NCBI RefSeq assembly: GCF_001262015.1
Contig: NZ_CP012075.1
Span: 1,116,001 to 1,180,000 of the forward strand
Direction: 5' to 3'
DNA from: Prevotella fusca JCM 17724
Lineage (GTDB): Bacteria > Bacteroidota > Bacteroidia > Bacteroidales > Bacteroidaceae
DNA: 64,000 bases
Below, in pieces: positions 1 through 9,522 of the stretch. Each line of letters opens with the position of its first letter. The stretch's first letter is position 1. Below the pieces are notes generated by a model. That model was given only the letters and a program-made list of their open reading frames with translations. It had not been told where the DNA came from and did not search any database. Both the position numbers and the translations under genes were made by a program.

Positions 1-789
1 GAATACCGTCGGCACCATCGGCGCACCGAAGAGCTGCGACAGCTGCTGATAGTCCACGTGGTCGCCACGCTGTTCGGTCTCGTCGAACATGTTAAGCGCA
101 CAGACCATACGGATGTGCATGTCGATGAGCTGTGTGGTGAGGTAGAGGTTGCGCTCCAGATTGGAGGAGTCGATGACATTGATGACGACATCGGGAGTTT
201 CATCGACCAACTGCTTGCGCACATAGAGTTCCTCCGGACTGTAGGCTGAGAGGCTGTAGGTGCCGGGGAGGTCGACGAGGTTGAACTCGTAGCCCTCGTA
301 TTCAGCACGTCCCACCTTCGCATCCACCGTCACACCCGAGTAGTTCCCCACCCTTTCGTGTGCCCCTGAAGCAAAGTTGAAGAGCGAAGTCTTCCCGCAA
401 TTCGGGTTTCCCACGAGTGCCACGTTGATGCTGCGGCGTTTGCGTCGGGCAGCATCCGACAGCTCTTCGGGCGTAAGTTCCTTGTCCGTGCTGTCATCCT
501 GTGCAGCGACAACCGCATCGTTGCGGTCAGCACCGTCGCCACCGCTCTCCAATGCACGTGCCTCCTCTTCCGACAACACCTCAATCTGGTCAGCCTCACT
601 GTGTCGCAGACTGACCTCATATCCCATAATCTTATATTTCACCGGGTCCTGCAAGGGTGCGTTGAGCAACACCTCAACGGTCTTTCCCTTGATGAATCCC
701 ATCTCAATAATTCGTTTCCGAAAGCCACCGTGTCCCAAAACCTTCACGATGACGCCGGTCTCGCCGGTCTTTAACTCTGATAGTTTCAT
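1..789 (-). CDS. feoB: FeoA-FeoB fusion ferrous iron transporter (3' part cut by window edge)
   Basis: Ferrous iron uptake at the inner membrane. The 263 visible codons read from ATG at 789 down to base 1. Residues about 1-75 form a FeoA-like SH3 domain (MKLSELKTGETG at the start, then a G-F-I-K-G turn). An acidic linker follows, then the FeoB G domain: P-loop GNPNCGKTS, switch II DLPGTYSL and an NMFDE element at the G4 position. The membrane gate lies beyond base 1. FeoA-FeoB fusions are common in Bacteroidetes. A TACCTTTG -7 box lies at 980-987 on the same strand. The frame is open throughout. Family assignment is firm; the full length cannot be judged. Confidence 0.93.
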   Translation of the reverse strand, partial: MKLSELKTGETGVIVKVLGHGGFRKRIIEMGFIKGKTVEVLLNAPLQDPVKYKIMGYEVSLRHSEADQIEVLSEEEARALESGGDGADRNDAVVAAQDDSTDKELTPEELSDAARRKRRSINVALVGNPNCGKTSLFNFASGAHERVGNYSGVTVDAKVGRAEYEGYEFNLVDLPGTYSLSAYSPEELYVRKQLVDETPDVVINVIDSSNLERNLYLTTQLIDMHIRMVCALNMFDETEQRGDHVDYQQLSQLFGAPMVPTVF

Positions 790-979
790 AAAAACCTACT
801 CGCTCCTCACTACTCGTATTTCAAAACTCATAATTATGATTATTCTGTCAATGCATAATTATGATTACTTCCAATTCACCGTTCAGAACTTGCCATTCAA
901 TATTCATGAACCTGTTTCCTTATTGACTGGTCAAGCAACTGGTCCACTTGTCAACCCGTAAATCCGTCAACTTAACAAA

Positions 980-987
980 CAAAGGTA
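980..987 (-). promoter_or_regulatory. -7 promoter box upstream of feoAB
   Basis: Reverse complement reads TACCTTTG, matching the Bacteroidetes -7 consensus TAnnTTTG. It leaves a leader of about 185 nt before the feoAB start. No clear -33 element was seen. Confidence 0.5.
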
Positions 988-1127
988 GTTAAAAAAAACA
1001 GAATAGAACGCTTTTACCGCTTAAATACCTAATAATGGGTATAACTCAAGTCCACATCAGATGCGTTTGCGCATCATCATACAGAAGTGGTTTCAAAAGC
1101 GACAGTTTACTTTTAAGTTTTAATTTT

Positions 1128-1536
1128 GGTTCTTCCAAAGATGCTTTTCGCATAGCTTTAGCGGAAGAAGCGGAGTTGTTTATTAAATAAAAACATAGCC
1201 AAGACGGTCTTGGCTGTCTACTTTATCATCATCCTCCGATGCAGAAAACCTTTCCATTTTAATACTTTGAAAAGCGCAGACAAAAGTTTGAAAAATCATG
1301 ACATAATTTCGGGTAAAACACCTGCAGATAAAGGCAAAAACACGTGTAAAAAGCTGGTTTGCAACCAGCAGCAAATCAGTCAGTTACAAGGTAGTGCAAG
1401 AAAAGGTGCTTAATTGGACTCCAAAAGGGCGTCAGTAAGGCCTCAAAAGGGCATCTATTGCAAGCCAATTGGGCGTCTTTTGGAAGCCAATAGACCATGT
1501 GTTGGTTTTGAACTGCATGAAAATAGTTTACAAACG
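1128..1536 (+). repeat. Dispersed TIR element, family A, copy 1 (truncated at both ends)
   Basis: Shares a core with copies near 20.2, 35.5, 39.0, 45.0 and 60.3 kb. It contains the palindrome AGCCAAGACGGTCTTGGCT at about 1199-1218, the block ending in ATCATGACATAATTTCGGGT, and an internal array of ~22-bp units with the core AAAGGGCGTC. Its left end keeps GGTTCTTCC but then diverges, and its right end stops after TAGTTTACAAACG. Probably a decayed non-autonomous element. Confidence 0.8.
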
Positions 1537-1654
1537 AAGAAATCGGACGCTATCATGGTCATGAATTATGAAAATCTATCGCTGTGCTTTCGCACATTCC
1601 AACAATTATTAGTAAATTTGCACGGCATAAAGAAACTTATTCATCCCCATACCT

Positions 1655-2719
1655 ATGGCAGAAAAAATCAGAATAAAAGACATTGCAGAACGTGCAGGCG
1701 TAAGTGTCGGAACCGTTGACAGAGTATTGCATAAACGACCGAATGTGTCGGCAACAGCACTGAAACGGGTGGAAAAGGTATTGAAGGAGATGAATTACCA
1801 GCCCAACGTCTACGCCAGTGCGCTGGCTTACAACAAGAGCTACACGTTCTATTGTCTGATTCCGAAGCATACCAGCGAGGCTTACTGGGAAGAGATTGAG
1901 ATTGGTGCAATGAAGGCTGTAGAGGCACGCAGGGACTTCTATATTGACCTGGAAATCATGTATTACAGCCGTCTGGACCCGCACTCCTTTGTCGAGACCT
2001 ATCAGAAATGTCTCAGAAAGAACCCTGACGGCGTGATTCTTGTGCCGACGACGCTGGAGCTGACACGGCAGTTCACTGACGAGCTGCACGAACGGAACAT
2101 CCCATTCATACTGCTCGACTCCTATATGCCGTCGCTGCAGCCGCTGGCATTCTACGGACAGGACTCCATTCAGAGCGGGCGTTTTGCGGCAAGGATGCTC
2201 ATGCTCATCGCACGCAACGAACAGACAATCATGCTCATGAAGCAGACGAAAGACGGGAAGATGGCAAGCCGCCAGCAGGAGAACCGTGAGGTGGGATTCC
2301 GCCACTACATGGAAGAACACTTCCCGAAGGTGAAGATTCTTGAGGTGAACCTGCCGCTGGACGAGGAGCGGAAACGCTATGACCATATCCTGGAGAAGTT
2401 CTTCAGCGAGCATCCGGAGGTGCATCACTGCATCACACTGAACTCAAAGGCGCACATCGTGGGCAAGTTCCTGCTGAAGACGAAGCGGCATGACGTACAG
2501 ATTATGGGCTATGACGTGGTACAAAAGAATGCCGACTGCCTGCGGGCAGGGAGTATTTCCTTCCTCATCGCACAGCATGCTTACCAGCAGGGCTACTTCA
2601 GCATCGACTCGCTCTTCCATGCCATCGTACTGAAAAAGAAGGTGGAGCCGGTCAACTACATGCCCATCGACCTGCTGACACCCGAGAACATTGACTTCTA
2701 CCACCGCTCATGGGGATAG
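1655..2719 (+). CDS. LacI/GalR-family transcriptional regulator
   Basis: A 354-residue DNA-binding regulator. Residues about 6-26 form the LacI helix-turn-helix (IKDIAERAGVSVGTVDRVLH), followed by the hinge region (NYQPNVYASALAYNKS). Residues about 60-340 are a periplasmic-binding-protein-like effector domain, resembling the type that binds sugars (YYSRLDPHSF, GVILVPTT, FILLDSYMP, MGYDVV). Length is normal for the family. An AT-rich TAAATTTG box lies just upstream at about 1612-1619. It stands before an antiporter gene about 85 bp downstream, separated by a G/C-rich repeat, so co-transcription is possible but unproven. The ligand cannot be deduced. Confidence 0.9.
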   Translation: MAEKIRIKDIAERAGVSVGTVDRVLHKRPNVSATALKRVEKVLKEMNYQPNVYASALAYNKSYTFYCLIPKHTSEAYWEEIEIGAMKAVEARRDFYIDLEIMYYSRLDPHSFVETYQKCLRKNPDGVILVPTTLELTRQFTDELHERNIPFILLDSYMPSLQPLAFYGQDSIQSGRFAARMLMLIARNEQTIMLMKQTKDGKMASRQQENREVGFRHYMEEHFPKVKILEVNLPLDEERKRYDHILEKFFSEHPEVHHCITLNSKAHIVGKFLLKTKRHDVQIMGYDVVQKNADCLRAGSISFLIAQHAYQQGYFSIDSLFHAIVLKKKVEPVNYMPIDLLTPENIDFYHRSWG

Positions 2720-2725
2720 GAAATG

Positions 2726-2772
2726 ACCTCCCCAGCCCCTCCGAGGGAGGGGAGTGCCTAACGGGATAAGGG
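2726..2772. repeat. G/C-rich palindromic repeat, family C
   Basis: CTCCCCAGCCCCTCCGAGGG followed by AGGGGAGTGCC and CGGGATAAGG. The CCCCTCC/GGAGGGG palindrome recurs at 23.9, 30.3, 32.66, 33.8, 35.2, 38.4-38.65 and 39.25-39.46 kb and forms the units of the array at 33976-34330. Confidence 0.7.
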
Positions 2773-2803
2773 TTCTCCCTCTCCTTCAAAAGACAACATC
2801 CCA

Positions 2804-4087
2804 ATGACAGAAAACAGGAAAGGGCTCCTGGCTTTGAGCCCACTACTCGTCTTCATCGTCCTTTATCTGGTCACTTCAATCATATCGGGCGATTTCTACA
2901 AGGTGCCGATTACCGTGGCATTCATGGTTTCGAGCATCTTTGCCGTTGCCGTCTCGGGAGGCTATCCGCTCTCAAAGCGCATAGAGATATACAGCAAGGG
3001 CGCCAGCACGGACAACATGATGATGATGCTCTGGATATTCGTACTTGCCGGAGCCTTTGCCAACTCAGCCAAGGAGATGGGCAGCATCGACGCTACTGTC
3101 AACCTCACCCTCTCCGTCCTGCCTGACAATATGCTGCTGCCGGGGCTCTTCCTTGCCGCCTGCTTCATCTCCATCAGCATCGGAACGAGCGTCGGCACCA
3201 TCGTTGCACTGACGCCCATAGCCGCAGGAATAGCCGGGTCGACGGGAACTGACCTGCCTTTCGTGGTGGCTGTGGTCGTGGGAGGCTCGTTCTTCGGCGA
3301 CAACCTCTCGTTCATCAGCGACACAACGGTCGTGGCTACAAGGACACAGGAATGCAAGATGGCAGATAAATTCAAGGTCAACTTCTTCATTGTCGCACCG
3401 GCTGCCGTCCTGATTCTCCTCGTCTACATCTTCATGGGAGCTGACATCCACACGACAGGGCAGACACCATCTGTCGACATTCAGAAAATCATCCCTTACA
3501 TGGCAGTGCTCATCTGTGCGGTCTTCGGCATGAACGTGATGGCAGTACTGACCATCGGACTCGTCCTGACGGGTGCCATCGGCATGCTGGACGGCACTTA
3601 CGACATCTATGGATGGTTCTCAAGCATGGGGTCGGGTATCACGGGCATGGGCGAACTCATCATCATCACGATGATGGCAGGCGGCATGCTGGAGATTATC
3701 CGTGAGAACGGAGGCATAGACTATCTCATCCGAATCATCACACGACACGTCAACAGCAAGCGTGGAGCCGAACTCACCATCGCCTTCCTCGTGAGTCTGG
3801 TAGACATCTGTACGGCAAACAACACCGTGGCAATCCTCACCGTGGGCGGCATAGCCAAGCAGATCGGCAACCGATATGGTGTCGACAAGCGGAAAGCTGC
3901 CAGCATCCTCGACACCTTCTCCTGCTGTGCACAGGGGCTCATCCCCTACGGAGCACAGCTGCTGATGGCTGCCGGACTGGCGAAGATAAACCCCGTGAGC
4001 ATCGTCCCCTACCTGTATTATCCCATGGTACTGGGCATCACGGCACTCCTCTCAATCCTCTTACATTATCCCCGCCGCTACTCATAA
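2804..4087 (+). CDS. NhaC-family Na+/H+ antiporter-like membrane protein
   Basis: A 427-residue polytopic inner-membrane protein with about 10-12 hydrophobic segments. Features typical of the NhaC/Na_H_antiporter family are the ISIGTSVGTIVALTPIA helix break, a SFFGDNLSFISDTTVVATRTQ segment with conserved acidic, serine and threonine residues, and a late DICTANNTVAILTVGGIAK repeat-like segment. Members exchange Na+ or an organic substrate for protons. Length fits the shorter Bacteroidetes members. It follows the LacI-type regulator on the same strand and precedes a hypothetical gene by 50 bp. The family call is good; the transported ion or metabolite is unknown. Confidence 0.82.
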   Translation: MTENRKGLLALSPLLVFIVLYLVTSIISGDFYKVPITVAFMVSSIFAVAVSGGYPLSKRIEIYSKGASTDNMMMMLWIFVLAGAFANSAKEMGSIDATVNLTLSVLPDNMLLPGLFLAACFISISIGTSVGTIVALTPIAAGIAGSTGTDLPFVVAVVVGGSFFGDNLSFISDTTVVATRTQECKMADKFKVNFFIVAPAAVLILLVYIFMGADIHTTGQTPSVDIQKIIPYMAVLICAVFGMNVMAVLTIGLVLTGAIGMLDGTYDIYGWFSSMGSGITGMGELIIITMMAGGMLEIIRENGGIDYLIRIITRHVNSKRGAELTIAFLVSLVDICTANNTVAILTVGGIAKQIGNRYGVDKRKAASILDTFSCCAQGLIPYGAQLLMAAGLAKINPVSIVPYLYYPMVLGITALLSILLHYPRRYS

Positions 4088-4137
4088 CTGCCCATCAACA
4101 CCCATCATTCACCACCCAACACCCAACACCCATCACT
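4088..4137 (+). repeat. CA-rich short direct repeats before a start codon
   Basis: Repeated words of the type ACACCCATCA and CACCCAACACC fill the gap up to the ATG at 4138. The same words fill 32735-32830 before another start codon. Confidence 0.6.
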
Positions 4138-4977
4138 ATGCAACCAATAGAATCATCCGACATGGACGTCATACAGCGCAACTTCTTCCGCATACTATGC
4201 TCGGGAGCCTTCGGCACACAGTCAAGCATCGAGCCGATGTCGCCTTTCAAATGGCGAAGACTCATGCAGATGGTGGATGCACAGCAGGTGATGCCGATAT
4301 TCATCAACGGTGTCGCCAAACTTTCCATGGACGAGGGACTGAACCTGCCTGACAGCATCATCGCCGACATCAAGGCGAAGCAGGGCGAAAGAAAATCACT
4401 GGCAGCAAGGATACCGGCATCTGTCAAGCTCAGCAACAGACTACTGAACCGACGACTGCGCAACCTCATGTACAACGAGCTGCACAGCATCGACACCTCC
4501 GTCGAGGCACTCGACATGCTGAAACTCATCGTATCGAACTCCGAACTGATGTTTACACGCGGCATGAACTTAGGGGGAATCATCACCATGGGAGAATATC
4601 TCAGGACACGTGGTGACAAGGTTGACTTCGTGAAACTTGAGAACTGGCTGAACTCCCTGCAGCTCCACGCCATGGCAGAACTGCAAGGAAACGTCCTCAT
4701 ATCGGTATTCGGATTTGAAGAAGACGAGCTGCCCTTCGTCACAAAGAGCGACCCGAAAGCATACCGCCTGACGCTCCGCAGCATATCGGATCTGGCGAAG
4801 GACACGGCACAGGAGTGGCACTTCAAGCAGAACTCCGCCGGCTTCGTACAGAACAACAACGCCGTCCTGCGCCGTAACCTCAGCCGAAGCCTGCGCTACG
4901 TGGGCTATGCTCCGATTGAGACGACCAGCAACTTCTTCCACAACTTCGTAAGAAGTCTCTCGGAAATAGAGGAATAG
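4138..4977 (+). CDS. Conserved hypothetical, helical protein
   Basis: A 279-residue soluble protein of mostly predicted helix. Its first ~90 residues (IQRNFFRILCSGAFG, then FKWRRLMQMVDAQQVMPIF) loosely resemble the helical N-terminus of the uncharacterised nucleotidyltransferase-like family NTP_transf_5, but I see no catalytic GS...DxD motif. No signal peptide or membrane segment is evident. The start follows a CA-rich repeat. It lies on the same strand as the antiporter gene 50 bp upstream, so the two may be co-transcribed. Function unknown. Confidence 0.7.
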   Translation: MQPIESSDMDVIQRNFFRILCSGAFGTQSSIEPMSPFKWRRLMQMVDAQQVMPIFINGVAKLSMDEGLNLPDSIIADIKAKQGERKSLAARIPASVKLSNRLLNRRLRNLMYNELHSIDTSVEALDMLKLIVSNSELMFTRGMNLGGIITMGEYLRTRGDKVDFVKLENWLNSLQLHAMAELQGNVLISVFGFEEDELPFVTKSDPKAYRLTLRSISDLAKDTAQEWHFKQNSAGFVQNNNAVLRRNLSRSLRYVGYAPIETTSNFFHNFVRSLSEIEE

Positions 4978-5557
4978 TCACAGATTACCGTCTTGCCAAT
5001 GCTCTTTTTAAAGACAGAATGACATAATAACAGAATATCATTTCATCGCTACTCTATTAAAGACAGGATGGCATAATAACAGATAACCTTTTACATTTTC
5101 CCGTCTTTCTCTGCCCTTTCCTGCTTCTGTGAGAAGATGAAACCCCACGGATTGGTGCAGATTTCTTACAGATAAACACAGAAGAACAGACTGGACGGAG
5201 CAAAAGACATACGGAGGCGCGGAGGGAAAACTCACTGCCGCCAACAGTTCATATCAAAGGAAATACCGATGAAAAGCACGGATTATCAATGGTTTTGTAA
5301 CCGAAAGGAAATCAATGAATTATAATGGTAACGCCCGATGAACATTACCGTATTAGTCAGTCTTTAGTACCTTACAATATGCTATAATGACCTCACTTGC
5401 CGTTTTCAGCTGATGTGCTAAGGGCTAACACATGTGGTGTTACTGGTAAGCACCAATGGTGTTGAGGGCTGAACACATTGTAACATGCTACTGAGAAGAC
5501 AGCAGACCTTGGTTTGCAGGGGGTTACCGGACAGCTATATTACTAAAACCATACCAA
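4978..5557. other. Intergenic region with repeats, no gene seen
   Basis: Two short direct repeats of GCATAATAACAGA type lie at 5020-5085. The block at about 5130-5235 is a reverse copy of the family D repeat (see 20520-20640). The stretch 5405-5490 holds ~22-bp units such as AACACATGTGGTGTTACTGG and TAAGCACCAATGGTGTTGAG. No credible coding region. Confidence 0.6.
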
Positions 5558-5592
5558 GAAAAAAGGGGTTACTTGCAATACAAGTAACCCTC
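5558..5592 (-). terminator. Rho-independent terminator of the P-type ATPase gene
   Basis: On the minus strand GGTTACTTG-tattg-CAAGTAACC is followed by CCTTTTTTCTT. It lies about 40 bp past the stop codon at 5630. Confidence 0.85.
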
Positions 5593-5629
5593 TTTCCATA
5601 GTTCAAAGCCCAAGGCTCAGAGTTCCTCT

Positions 5630-8503
5630 TTACGCCTGCTTCTTGCCTTTCAGCAGGTGCCATGCCTCTCTGACCCACAGAACCAATGAGGAACCGACGA
5701 GGATGATGACCCAGTCTTCCAGTGTCAGACCGCCCTTTGCAATATTGAAGAACTCCTGCAAACCGGGAATCTCCACCATAGCTATCTGACCGACGAGGAT
5801 GACGGTAGCAATGAAGAGCAGCCCACGGCATCCCTTGAAGTGGAGCGCACTCTTCCCTGTCTCGAATGCACGTGCATTGAACAGATAGAAGAAGTGGGTC
5901 ATCACGAAGACCGTGAAGAACAGCGTCAGCTCGTATGGACTGAGTCCGCCGGACTCGCCAAGCTGGAGATGGAGCAGGTCCTTCAGTGCCGTTATGTGAG
6001 CATGCTCGAAGATGTACAGCAGTACCAGCAGCATGACAAAGAAGAATCCGCCCACGCCTATGATGTTCCATCCCATCGGACGGTTGATGATAAAGGCATT
6101 CCTGTCGCGTGGCGCATCCTTCATTACCGACTCTGACGGCGGCAGGGAAGCCAGTGCCATCGCAGCGAAGGTATCCATGATGAGGTTCACCCACAGCATC
6201 TGCGTTACCGTCAGCGGCGACTCCGTACCCATGAAGGCACCGGCAAGCACAATGAAACATGCTGCCACGTTCACCGTAAGCTGGAAGAGCAGGAAACGCT
6301 GTATGTTCTGATAAAGCGAACGTCCCCACATCACTGCCTTGCCGATACTGCTGAACGAGTTGTCGATAATCGTAATGTCAGATGCCTCCTTTGCCACGGA
6401 AGTACCGTCACCCATTGACAGACCGACATGTGCTGTGTGAAGTGCCGGAGCATCATTCGTACCGTCGCCTGTCACGGCTACCACCTGATTGCATCGCTGC
6501 AGCGATTCCACGAGACGCTTCTTGTCCATCGGACGGGCACGGGAGATGATCTTCATGTCCATTACCCGCTTGTCGAGCTCATCATCTGAGAGGGCTGCAA
6601 ACTCCGGACCGGTGATGATGTTCCTGTCGCTGTCCGCATCCGTCCAGAGCCCGATCTGCCTGCCTATCTCCTTGGCTGTGCCCGGAGTGTCGCCGGTAAC
6701 AATCTTCACTGCGATACCTGCGTTCATACATTCAGCTACGGCATCAGGCACATCTGTACGCACAGGGTCGCTGATGGCTACGATGCCTTGGAATGTCAGG
6801 TTGTCTGCACACACCTTCCCGTCTTTCAATACGGCAGCATCGCCGTCCAGTATCTGGTAGGCAAAGCCCAATGTTCGCATAGCCTGCTCCTGATATTCCT
6901 TCAGCTGACCGTCAATCTCAGCCTTGGAAACATTCCCTTCAGTCTGCTTGCAGAGACCATAGACAATCTCCGGTGCACCCTTCACGTAGAGAATCTGCCT
7001 GCCGTCGACCAGTGCTGACTTCACCACCACAGCCATATACTTCCGCTCGGTAGTGAAAGGCAGTTCCTCCAGCACCTCAACGTTCTCCCTCATCTCCTGA
7101 TAAGACTTCTCCTGATTGTTCAGCCACAGGAGCAAAGCACCCTCCGTCGGGTTGCCCAGTGCCTTCGGCTTGTTCACGTCCGAGAAGTCAATTGAGGCGG
7201 TAGAGTTGACCGCAATGCCCTCTTGCAGCAGTCGTGCAGTCTCGCTGTCGTCCAGCTGCTGGTCCTTCAAGGCATAGAATCTGGTCTGGTAGACACGCAT
7301 CTGATTCTGTGTCAGCGTACCCGTCTTGTCAGTACAGATAACCGTCGTTGCGCCCATCGTTTCGCAGGCATGCATCTTACGCACAAGGTTATTGGTCTTC
7401 ATCATACGGCGCATACTGTAAGCAAGGCTCAGCGTCACAGCCATAGGGAGTCCTTCAGGAACGGCAACCACAACGACCGTTACGGCAATCATCAGCGTGC
7501 TCAGCGTGTGGGCAAGCAGCCCAGCCATACCCGCATCAGGCATGAGATAAGCGTGGAGCGCTATCACACTGCCCATCAGGACACAGAAGTAAGCTATCGT
7601 GACGAACGTGTTGACATACCACTTCCAGTCTTCAAACTTCCTGATGACCATCCAGAAGAAAGCCACCGTAGGTATGGCCAGCGTCCATACAACAGGCACC
7701 CAGTGGAAGAAAACCATCAGTCTGCCGACGATGATGAGTCCTGCAAAAACATAACTTACCTTGGTGATGAGTTCGCTCAATCCGTCAAGCTGCTCATTGA
7801 GCGGCGTCTTGGTGCTGTCGTCAATCTGTGCAGCCTCGAACACCTTGCCGTTCTCGGTCTTGTCGCCTACAGCCTCAACCTTGAACACACCATGTCCCTC
7901 CATCACCTTCGTGCCACGCAGCACATGGTCGGTGGGATAGGAAGCGTCCTTCTCAAACTCCTCTTCATGCGTCGACTTATAGGCAGGAACGCTCTCACCG
8001 TTCAGCGTCGACTCGTCAACATGCAGTGAGACCGACTCCAGCAGCTTTCCATCAGCAGGGATTTCCGCACCCGTGTTGATAACGACAATGTCACCCACAA
8101 CAATATCCTTCTTGGCAACCGTCGTGGTGTTGCCGTTTCTTATCACCTCAACTTCCTCATCATCATTCACCTGATTGAGGATGGAGAACTCCTTGTCAGC
8201 CTTCAGCTCAAAGACAAAGGCAATGCCCGTAGCCAGCAGGATGGCAACGAAGATGCCCACAGGCTCAAAGAACACGGTCAGTCCCTCTTCGCTATGAAGT
8301 CCCCAGTATTCCCAGCAGGATATACAGATAGAGAGAAATCCGGCAATAAGCAGGATGATGATAAGAGGGTCACCGAACTTCTCAAGGAATTGCTTCCATA
8401 GCGGCTCTTTCTCGGGAGGCGTCAGAATGTTCGCCCCGTGCTGTTCGCGACTTGCCAACACCTCTGCATCGGTCAGTCCTTTGTAATGTTTCTTTTGTTC
8501 CAT
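5630..8503 (-). CDS. Calcium-transporting P-type ATPase (PMCA-like, type IIB)
   Basis: A 957-residue ion pump of the inner membrane. An N-terminal cation-ATPase domain (YKGLTDAEVLASREQHGAN) is followed by the actuator loop with LNGES, the PEGLPMAVTLSLAYSMRRM membrane helix, the phosphorylation site DKTGTLT at residues 392-398, the nucleotide-binding domain (KGAPEIV), the hinge motif TGDGTNDAPAL near residue 680, and a C-terminal membrane domain. PEGLP plus length fit the calcium-exporting PMCA/SERCA group. It is monocistronic, with its own terminator and a TAACTTTG -7 box at 8557-8564. Substrate is inferred from family only. Confidence 0.92.
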   Translation of the reverse strand: MEQKKHYKGLTDAEVLASREQHGANILTPPEKEPLWKQFLEKFGDPLIIILLIAGFLSICISCWEYWGLHSEEGLTVFFEPVGIFVAILLATGIAFVFELKADKEFSILNQVNDDEEVEVIRNGNTTTVAKKDIVVGDIVVINTGAEIPADGKLLESVSLHVDESTLNGESVPAYKSTHEEEFEKDASYPTDHVLRGTKVMEGHGVFKVEAVGDKTENGKVFEAAQIDDSTKTPLNEQLDGLSELITKVSYVFAGLIIVGRLMVFFHWVPVVWTLAIPTVAFFWMVIRKFEDWKWYVNTFVTIAYFCVLMGSVIALHAYLMPDAGMAGLLAHTLSTLMIAVTVVVVAVPEGLPMAVTLSLAYSMRRMMKTNNLVRKMHACETMGATTVICTDKTGTLTQNQMRVYQTRFYALKDQQLDDSETARLLQEGIAVNSTASIDFSDVNKPKALGNPTEGALLLWLNNQEKSYQEMRENVEVLEELPFTTERKYMAVVVKSALVDGRQILYVKGAPEIVYGLCKQTEGNVSKAEIDGQLKEYQEQAMRTLGFAYQILDGDAAVLKDGKVCADNLTFQGIVAISDPVRTDVPDAVAECMNAGIAVKIVTGDTPGTAKEIGRQIGLWTDADSDRNIITGPEFAALSDDELDKRVMDMKIISRARPMDKKRLVESLQRCNQVVAVTGDGTNDAPALHTAHVGLSMGDGTSVAKEASDITIIDNSFSSIGKAVMWGRSLYQNIQRFLLFQLTVNVAACFIVLAGAFMGTESPLTVTQMLWVNLIMDTFAAMALASLPPSESVMKDAPRDRNAFIINRPMGWNIIGVGGFFFVMLLVLLYIFEHAHITALKDLLHLQLGESGGLSPYELTLFFTVFVMTHFFYLFNARAFETGKSALHFKGCRGLLFIATVILVGQIAMVEIPGLQEFFNIAKGGLTLEDWVIILVGSSLVLWVREAWHLLKGKKQA

Positions 8504-8556
8504 AATTATTTGTATGTTGTTTTATTATTATTTCCCCAGTAAATGATTTTGTACTG

Positions 8557-8564
8557 CAAAGTTA
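8557..8564 (-). promoter_or_regulatory. -7 promoter box of the ATPase gene
   Basis: Reverse complement TAACTTTG, about 55 bp before the start codon at 8503. A well-matched -33 element at the usual spacing was not found. Confidence 0.5.
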
Positions 8565-9522
8565 CGCATAATCCCACAAATTCCCTGCATTTCTGTAACA
8601 TTGCAGAACAGAACAATCCCCCGTCACTATTACCCCTGCAAGGTTGCAGGACAAACAAGAACGCCCTTCCAAGGGCTCTTACTTCTCCGCTTCATCCATG
8701 AGCACCGCATCATAGGCAATCCGCTGATGACTGGTTGAGGGTAAGCCTGAATTAATCATCAGGGCGTTTTGAGGGCATAACGTCACACAAAAAAAATGTT
8801 GGTGCATGATGACGGGGCGGACATTCGTTAGCGTGCAGAGGTATAAAAGAGTATTCAAGGAGATGAAATGGGTTCATAGACGAGTGATTTGGGGTAATGA
8901 AATATCTTTACATAATATATAGAAAATTATGCTTTTAATCATCAATGGACAACGTTAAAACACCAGCATGCAACCGTCAGACTATCAGGAAATTACAAAG
9001 CAGCTGACTTATCAGTGCTTAATTGCGTTCCAAGTAACGCCCTTTAAGCCTTCAATTAAGGCTTAGTTGCAGGTCAATTAAGGCTTAGTTGCAGGTCAAT
9101 TAAGGCTTAGTTGCAACGTTATCGGGCATCTTTAGTTTTCTTCAATTGATTTTTTTCTTACAAAACAATGCTCTCTCCGTCTGTCCAACAGGATGCCGGA
9201 GTAGTGAGGTGATCATGTCATTCCGTCTTTGAGAAAGCCCATCTCCTGCCGTATGAAGTACGGTTCCTTTCACTCCTTACGTCAAAGGCGTCTCCGCATC
9301 TTCACCTTTCGCCCCCGTCAACTCCGTGCCTCCATGTGCTTTTTGACATTGCTGATTGTTCCGTATGGGGCTGTTGCGAGTTGACAGGCAGATGGCTCTA
9401 CAAGTATCTGGTCAAACCTGTAAACCCGTCTACCTGCCAACTTACTTTCGCTCACACGGAGTTGTATGGAGGAATTGAAATAGTATTCGCAACGATCATG
9501 TACATCCGCCTGCCCTGACTGT
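8565..9522. other. Intergenic kilobase with tandem repeats
   Basis: No credible gene. It contains the 22-bp tandem array at 9052-9117 and, at about 9330-9480, a block resembling 22680-22800 (shared words ATTGCTGATTGTTCCGTATG and GTGTGCT/ATGTGCT). The single short open frame at 9336-9518 has no recognisable features. Confidence 0.6.
9052..9117 (+). repeat. Three tandem 22-bp units
   Basis: Near-perfect head-to-tail units starting at 9052, 9074 and 9096, each beginning TCAATTAAGGCTTAGTTGCA. The last unit ends in AC instead of GG. Confidence 0.9.

Noticed and set aside
377..961. Plus-strand frame of 194 codons at the left edge
   Set aside because: Shadow of feoAB, whose minus-strand frame shows FeoA and G-domain motifs.
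1414..1719. Open frames inside family A elements (here and near 20.1, 35.4, 44.8 and 60.2 kb) with similar peptides
   Set aside because: Peptide similarity just reflects nucleotide similarity of the repeat. There is no conserved start and copies are truncated at different points.
7223..8029. 268-codon plus-strand frame
   Set aside because: Antisense to the P-type ATPase; Arg/His-rich with no motif.
9052..9117. CRISPR array
   Set aside because: Units are 22 bp and directly abutting, with no unique spacers, and no cas genes are in the window.
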